DNA from: JANXQG01 sp037147235
Lineage (GTDB): Bacteria; Planctomycetota; Planctomycetia; Pirellulales; Thermoguttaceae
Direction: 5' to 3'
NCBI GenBank assembly: GCA_037147235.1
Contig: JBAWVO010000243.1
Span: 1-9,764, forward strand
DNA: 9,764 nucleotides
Position 1 is the first letter of the stretch; the number at the start of each line of letters is the position of its first letter. The notes under the pieces were generated by a model. It worked only from the letters and a program-made list of their open reading frames with translations, did not search any database and had not been told where the DNA came from. A program made the translations under genes and the position numbers. Of the stretch, positions 5,903 to 9,764 are shown piece by piece.

Positions 5903-8900
5903 ATGGTGGAAAGAACATCTTCCCTGAAACCTCTCGACCGACCCCGGCGGGCTGACCTTGACGAGCAGCTCTGGCCGATCGTCTGCGCGACAATGATTCT
6001 GGTGGGAATCCTTGGCGTCGTTGTTGCCGTCAACAGCGATTTCGACGAGGATCGTCTGTTTCTGAGCGGCTACACGTATCTTGCCGGCTTGGCGGTTGCG
6101 GCGGTACTCTTGATCTTCATTGCCTCGCTGCTCAAGGGTGCGGCTCGTCGCACGGCCGAACTGACCATGGTGCTCAGCCTTGCTTTGCACGCGGGTGCCG
6201 GGGTGGGTGCTTTTTATCTTTTTACCATTCCACTAAGCGAATCAAACTCCTTGGACGCGGTGCGTGATGCCAGGCCGGAATTCGATGATGAACCGCCTCC
6301 TTCCGACGATCTTTTGGCCCAGGAGGAGCAGGGGACCGAACAAGCCTTTGAAAAAGTGGTGGCCACGACCCTTCGTGAGCAGGCACCACCGGCCGCTCAA
6401 CTCCAGCCGCACAATATGTCGCGTCCCGCGCCCGCAGCCGATATCCGTCGCGCACCCAATGCCGAGATCACGCCTCTTGGCGTGGGTGGAGTTCCCGAAC
6501 CGAGTGGTCCGTTGAACATTCGCCGGCCAGACGCTGCCAAGATCGAAGAAGCCAAGCCGATCGAGGCCTTGGCCATGGTTCGGCAAAAGGGCGACGAATT
6601 GCCGCTCCCCAAGACGGAGGCACCCGCTCCCGTCGCCATGCCCGAGGCTCCTAAAGAATCGCCCAAAATCCCCGATTCCGCACCAATCCAAGCGGACAAG
6701 ATTGATTGGGCCTCCGTGGCCAAAAAGGCGGCCGCGCCAAATAATGAGCCGCTCCCGCCGCCGCACAAGATGGCACGGGTCGAGGTCCAGCCCGGCGAAC
6801 CGCTCCCCTCGAAGGACGTTGTCGCCCAGCTTCCCTCACTGGCACCGTCGCAAACTTCCAACGCCCTGTCAGGCCCCGAAGCGGCTGACCAAATTACGCA
6901 ACAAGGCAGCACGTTAGAGCGATCCATGCGCGACGGTGCCCCACTCCCTTCGACCGTTGTCCCGGATGCCGGTCTGTCGGCCCAATCTCCTGCCGCTCCG
7001 GGCGGTTCCCCGCCCAGTCGGTTGGAAGCCGTTTCGACCGTTCCGGTGGAGAAGTCGGATAGTTCACGGGCACCGCTGGGTTCCACGATTGCCTCGGGCG
7101 GTGCCCAGGATTTCGGTCGAGGATCGACACTTTTACCATCGCGGCGCGGCGCAATTGGCGGTCGCGGCAAAGCCCAGCCTTCGATCGAAGGCGACTCGCC
7201 CGAGGATCCCTCGGAAGTCCGCTCCGGAGCACCTGGATCCGATCTCAGCCGAGGTCTCTCCCTGCCGTCCGCACCAGCCCGCCGAGCAATCGCATCACAA
7301 ACGGAAGACGGCGGTTCCGGCCCCAGTGCCAGCTTTGCGGCTAGGTTACCGCGGACCCAGGGAGAGATGGGATTGAATCTTCCCACGGCCGCGAAAATCG
7401 TCGAGAACACGACCCTCTCCGGGGCCGGCGGAGCCGCATCCAATCCCGGTGGACAGACCAGTACGCTCGATGTCGGCCAGCGTATTGCCATACGTCGCAC
7501 CGCAGGCAGCGGCACTCCGCGAGGTGTATCCCGCGAAGTCGCCGCGTCGGGAGTGGGCGTAGGCGACACATTGGGCGGCAACGACACGATCGCCCGTGGT
7601 AACGTGGCAGCGGCCGTCGGTCGTGGACTTGGCGGACCACGCCGCATCGAGCAGGGAACTCCCGAAGGCGACGACGCTAGCGATAGCATACCCCGTGCTA
7701 GGTCGGAGGGTTTCGCTCCGCGTCCGACGGCTACTCTCGTAGGACCTGTTGCCGGTACGGCGAACGTGACCAGCGGGCCAATGCTTGCCGGCACGTCACG
7801 AAGCTCCAGAATTGGACCAAGCTTGTCGATTGGTGGCATCGGGCGACAGGAGAGTTTCGGCCAAGGCATTGGCTCACGTCCTTCCGGCCAGGTCGAACCG
7901 ACGGAAATCGCCGCGCAGACCGGCGTCACTTCGCCGCAGTCGTCGGGGGTCAGTGGCCGTAGCGGTCGAGGCGACGGAGAATTGGATCAAATCCTGTCCG
8001 GCGGTGGAGCAGGCGTTAGCCGTCCCAGCCGCGCCAGCAGTCAGGTCGTCATCAGCGGCCAGGTTCGTGAGCCGATGGAGCCGTTCCGCCGAGGTGCCGC
8101 GCATGGCGGTCTGATCCTTGGCGATTCCGCCGGCGGACAACTTACCGAGCCGGCCATTGAAAATGGATTAGAGTACTTCTCGCACACCCAATTCAACGAC
8201 GGACACTGGAGCCTCCATGAGTTGCCCGAGGGTGTCGTCGCCGATCCCGCCTCGCTGGGCATTTTGCACGCCGACACGGCTGCCACCGGCTTGGCCCTCT
8301 TGACCTATCTCGGTGCTGGCTACAACCATCAAGATGAAAAATATCGCGACGTCGTTCGCCGTGGTGTGCAATGGCTGGTGAAACATCAACAGCCCAACGG
8401 TAGTCTGTCCTACCAAGGTTCCGAACCCACGCACTATTACAGTCATGGCATTGCCACGATGGCCCTCTGCGAGGCCTATGGCATGACCCAGGACCGCGAA
8501 CTCCGCGAGCCGGCTCAGAAAGCAATCGATTTTATCGTCAAATCACAGGATCCCAGTCGCGGCGGTTGGCGCTACAAGTCGCAGGACGGCAGCGACACCT
8601 CGGTCACCGGTTGGCAACTCATGGCGTTGAAGAGTGCCCAGATGGCCGGTTTAGAAGTACCGCAGGAGACCTTGCGCAAGGTGAGCCATTGGCTCGATCT
8701 TGCCCAGGTACCCAACCGCGGCACCTACGTCTACAACCCTTGGAATTCCGATAGTGAGAATCCACTTGGCCGCGCCCCGAATGCCACGATGACCGCCCAG
8801 GCGATGCTCATGCGGATGTATCTAGGTCAGGACCGCCAGAACGCCTCGCTGGCCCAGGGAGCCGACTACTTGCTCACGCACCTACCTGAAGTGGGAACCC

Positions 8901-9184
8901 AGGAAACCGCAAAACGCGATTGTTACTACTGGTACTACGCCACTCAGGCCATGTATCACATGCAGGGCGACTATTGGAAAACCTGGGAAGCCCGGATCAC
9001 GCCCCTTCTACGTGCCGGGCAGATCGATAGCGGTCCGCTCAAGGGGAGCTGGAGTCCCCGCGAGCCGGTCCCTGATAAGTGGAGCAGCCATGGCGGTCGG
9101 CACTACGTGACCAGTATGCACGTTATGACGCTGGAGTTCCGCTACTGGCACCTACCGCTCTTCCGCGAGCTGCGGAAGGAGTAG
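5903..9184 (+). CDS. 3-TM protein with long linker and C-terminal prenyltransferase/squalene-cyclase-like toroid domain
   Basis: A 1093-residue envelope protein. Three hydrophobic helices lie at about 24-43, 57-77 and 87-109. A low-complexity region (about 110-734) follows, first acidic and Pro-rich (FDDEPPPSDDLLAQEEQ), then Ala/Pro/Lys, then Ser/Gly/Arg-rich, and is expected to be disordered. The C-terminal ~355 residues look like an alpha/alpha toroid of the prenyltransferase/squalene-oxidase repeat type: DGHWSL (766-771), DTAATGLALL (from 791), WLVKHQQPNGSLSY, GGWRY (887-891) and DTSVTGWQLMALKSA (from 898). The cyclase DxDD acid motif is not seen, so terpene cyclisation is unlikely. AAAGGA (5887-5892) precedes the ATG by 10 nt. 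Following exbB/exbD-type genes, it occupies the place of TonB or TolA and has their anchor-linker-domain plan, though with three helices. The function is not known; automatic annotation would probably say squalene cyclase-like. Confidence 0.9.
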   Translation: MVERTSSLKPLDRPRRADLDEQLWPIVCATMILVGILGVVVAVNSDFDEDRLFLSGYTYLAGLAVAAVLLIFIASLLKGAARRTAELTMVLSLALHAGAGVGAFYLFTIPLSESNSLDAVRDARPEFDDEPPPSDDLLAQEEQGTEQAFEKVVATTLREQAPPAAQLQPHNMSRPAPAADIRRAPNAEITPLGVGGVPEPSGPLNIRRPDAAKIEEAKPIEALAMVRQKGDELPLPKTEAPAPVAMPEAPKESPKIPDSAPIQADKIDWASVAKKAAAPNNEPLPPPHKMARVEVQPGEPLPSKDVVAQLPSLAPSQTSNALSGPEAADQITQQGSTLERSMRDGAPLPSTVVPDAGLSAQSPAAPGGSPPSRLEAVSTVPVEKSDSSRAPLGSTIASGGAQDFGRGSTLLPSRRGAIGGRGKAQPSIEGDSPEDPSEVRSGAPGSDLSRGLSLPSAPARRAIASQTEDGGSGPSASFAARLPRTQGEMGLNLPTAAKIVENTTLSGAGGAASNPGGQTSTLDVGQRIAIRRTAGSGTPRGVSREVAASGVGVGDTLGGNDTIARGNVAAAVGRGLGGPRRIEQGTPEGDDASDSIPRARSEGFAPRPTATLVGPVAGTANVTSGPMLAGTSRSSRIGPSLSIGGIGRQESFGQGIGSRPSGQVEPTEIAAQTGVTSPQSSGVSGRSGRGDGELDQILSGGGAGVSRPSRASSQVVISGQVREPMEPFRRGAAHGGLILGDSAGGQLTEPAIENGLEYFSHTQFNDGHWSLHELPEGVVADPASLGILHADTAATGLALLTYLGAGYNHQDEKYRDVVRRGVQWLVKHQQPNGSLSYQGSEPTHYYSHGIATMALCEAYGMTQDRELREPAQKAIDFIVKSQDPSRGGWRYKSQDGSDTSVTGWQLMALKSAQMAGLEVPQETLRKVSHWLDLAQVPNRGTYVYNPWNSDSENPLGRAPNATMTAQAMLMRMYLGQDRQNASLAQGADYLLTHLPEVGTQETAKRDCYYWYYATQAMYHMQGDYWKTWEARITPLLRAGQIDSGPLKGSWSPREPVPDKWSSHGGRHYVTSMHVMTLEFRYWHLPLFRELRKE

Positions 9185-9189
9185 CGTGG
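9181..9189 (+). repeat. Left 9-bp target site duplication
   Basis: GTAGCGTGG is identical to 9418-9426 and abuts the left end of the MITE. It contains the TAG stop codon (9182-9184) of the toroid-domain gene, so the stop is duplicated on the far side of the element. Confidence 0.85.
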
Positions 9190-9417
9190 GGCCTTGATCA
9201 TAACCTTGCCAACTGCTGTCACTGCTAGCTCGACGTAGGGTGCGTGGAGCACGGATGCCCGCGAAATGGTGCGTTACGCGAACCGGTCTATTCCAGGGTA
9301 GACGTTCTCGAAGTATTGAGTCCGTGCGCAACGCACCATTTCCCGGGTGTTGGTTCGCTTCACGCACCCTACGGGTTGCCGTCACGGCTGGCAGTTGGCA
9401 AGGTTATGATCAAGGCC
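9190..9417. mobile_element. 228-bp MITE with 27-bp perfect terminal inverted repeats
   Basis: The ends 9190-9216 and 9391-9417 are perfect inverted repeats of 27 bp (outer end GGCCTTGATCATAACC), flanked by a 9-bp direct repeat. Inside are two further perfect 13-bp inverted pairs, CGTAGGGTGCGTG (9234-9246 with 9361-9373) and GAAATGGTGCGTT (9263-9275 with 9330-9342), so the whole element can fold into a long imperfect hairpin. It encodes no transposase and must have been mobilised in trans. The 9-bp duplication fits several transposase families, IS4-like among them; the family cannot be named from this window. It begins 5 bp after the stop of the toroid-domain gene, and any native terminator there may be displaced downstream. 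Confidence 0.88.
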
Positions 9418-9426
9418 GTAGCGTGG
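9418..9426 (+). repeat. Right 9-bp target site duplication
   Basis: GTAGCGTGG is an exact copy of 9181-9189, directly after the right terminal inverted repeat. Removing 9190-9426 restores an unbroken site running from the gene stop into TGTCGACG. Confidence 0.85.
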
Positions 9427-9540
9427 TGTCGACGAGCGGTGGTCGTCTGGAGGAAATGGCATGTCGTGTCCTCAACTCACAGAAACGCGGCCCAGAACCG
9501 AAACAGGATACGAATTAAGATAGGTGTCACGTTATCTATA
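9427..9540. other. Intergenic stretch after the MITE
   Basis: No gene, clear terminator or convincing promoter is seen. It becomes AT-richer from about 9505 (GAATTAAGATAGG, TTATCTATAAG), as expected just upstream of a gene. TATAAG at 9537-9542 lies too close to the ribosome site to be a normal -10. Confidence 0.4.
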
Positions 9541-9546
9541 AGAGGA
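9541..9546 (+). promoter_or_regulatory. Ribosome binding site of the last ORF
   Basis: AGAGGA lies 8 nt before the ATG at 9555, a good Shine-Dalgarno that supports this small ORF as a real gene. Confidence 0.5.
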
Positions 9547-9554
9547 TTTTCATA

Positions 9555-9764
9555 ATGCCGAAACTAACCGACGAAATGCGTGAAGCACTACAGGACAAGA
9601 CCCGTCAACCCGTCCAGGTGGAAGATGAGCAAACGCACAGGCAGTACGTTCTCTTGCCCCTTGAGGTCTATCAGCGCGTTCGGTCCATTTTTCGCAATGA
9701 CGAATTCGACATATGGGGTATCCCCTTGACTGGCGTGACCACAACATGTAGTGTTTCAGGGTAT
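9555..9764 (+). CDS. Small antitoxin-like hypothetical protein, 3' end outside the window
   Basis: Seventy codons are open to the window edge. The beginning, MPKLTDEMREALQDKTRQPV, then VEDEQTHRQYVLLPLEVYQRV and FRNDEFDI, resembles small planctomycete proteins (from memory) that read 'KLTxEMREAL...VxVxDxQTxxxYVLxxxEVYxRV...FD' and are often paired with a PIN or other toxin downstream. No toxin is visible because the window ends. After FDI (about 9710) the sequence WGIPLTGVTTTCSVSGY looks unlike the family. The +1 frame from there reads MGYPLDWRDHNM then TAG (ending near 9750), so a frameshift is possible. Function is inferred only. Confidence 0.5.
   Translation, partial: MPKLTDEMREALQDKTRQPVQVEDEQTHRQYVLLPLEVYQRVRSIFRNDEFDIWGIPLTGVTTTCSVSGY

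Noticed and set aside
6397..7929. 510-codon minus-strand open frame antisense to the linker of the toroid protein
   Set aside because: It is composition-driven (Pro/Ser/Gly/Arg-rich, no recognisable domain) and lies wholly opposite the low-complexity linker of a well-supported gene with three membrane helices and a C-terminal domain in frame.
9240..9555. Two overlapping plus-strand open frames in and after the MITE
   Set aside because: They start inside the MITE palindrome and show no family features; the MITE boundaries explain the sequence better.

Overview
The window looks like chromosomal DNA of a planctomycete, probably of the Pirellulales type. This is inferred from four things: moderately high GC, abundant long palindromic repeats between genes, a very long TPR protein, and an ExbB/ExbD pair followed by a long membrane-anchored protein ending in a prenyltransferase/squalene-cyclase-like toroid domain. 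No rRNA, tRNA or marker gene confirms the assignment.

Layout. Bases 1-990 carry no intact gene. They hold a large composite palindrome (132-344), a decayed IS91-type transposase fragment on the minus strand (420-869) that has repeats built into it, a perfect hairpin (803-839), a 16-bp tandem duplication (875-906) and a likely extended -10 promoter (945-953). Bases 992-9184 are a four-gene plus-strand cluster: (1) a secreted TPR-repeat protein of about 1047 residues; (2) a MotA/TolQ/ExbB proton-channel subunit with an N-terminal extension and a poly-Asp tail; (3) an ExbD/TolR partner; (4) a 1093-residue protein with three N-terminal membrane helices, a disordered Pro/Ala/Ser/Gly linker of about 600 residues, and a C-terminal alpha/alpha-toroid-like domain. 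A 113-bp palindromic element sits between exbB and exbD. A MITE with 27-bp perfect terminal inverted repeats and a 9-bp target duplication lies 5 bp past the stop of gene 4. A small antitoxin-like ORF begins at 9555 and runs off the window.

How the genes may work together (inference). The order TPR - Q/ExbB - R/ExbD - long anchored linker protein parallels Tol-Pal, where TolQ-TolR energise TolA and a TPR protein, CpoB, is encoded nearby. Here the TonB/TolA-like position is taken by a protein whose distal domain is a toroid rather than a TonB or TolA C-terminal domain. A proton-motive-force-driven envelope machine with an uncharacterised toroid effector is the most interesting reading of the window.
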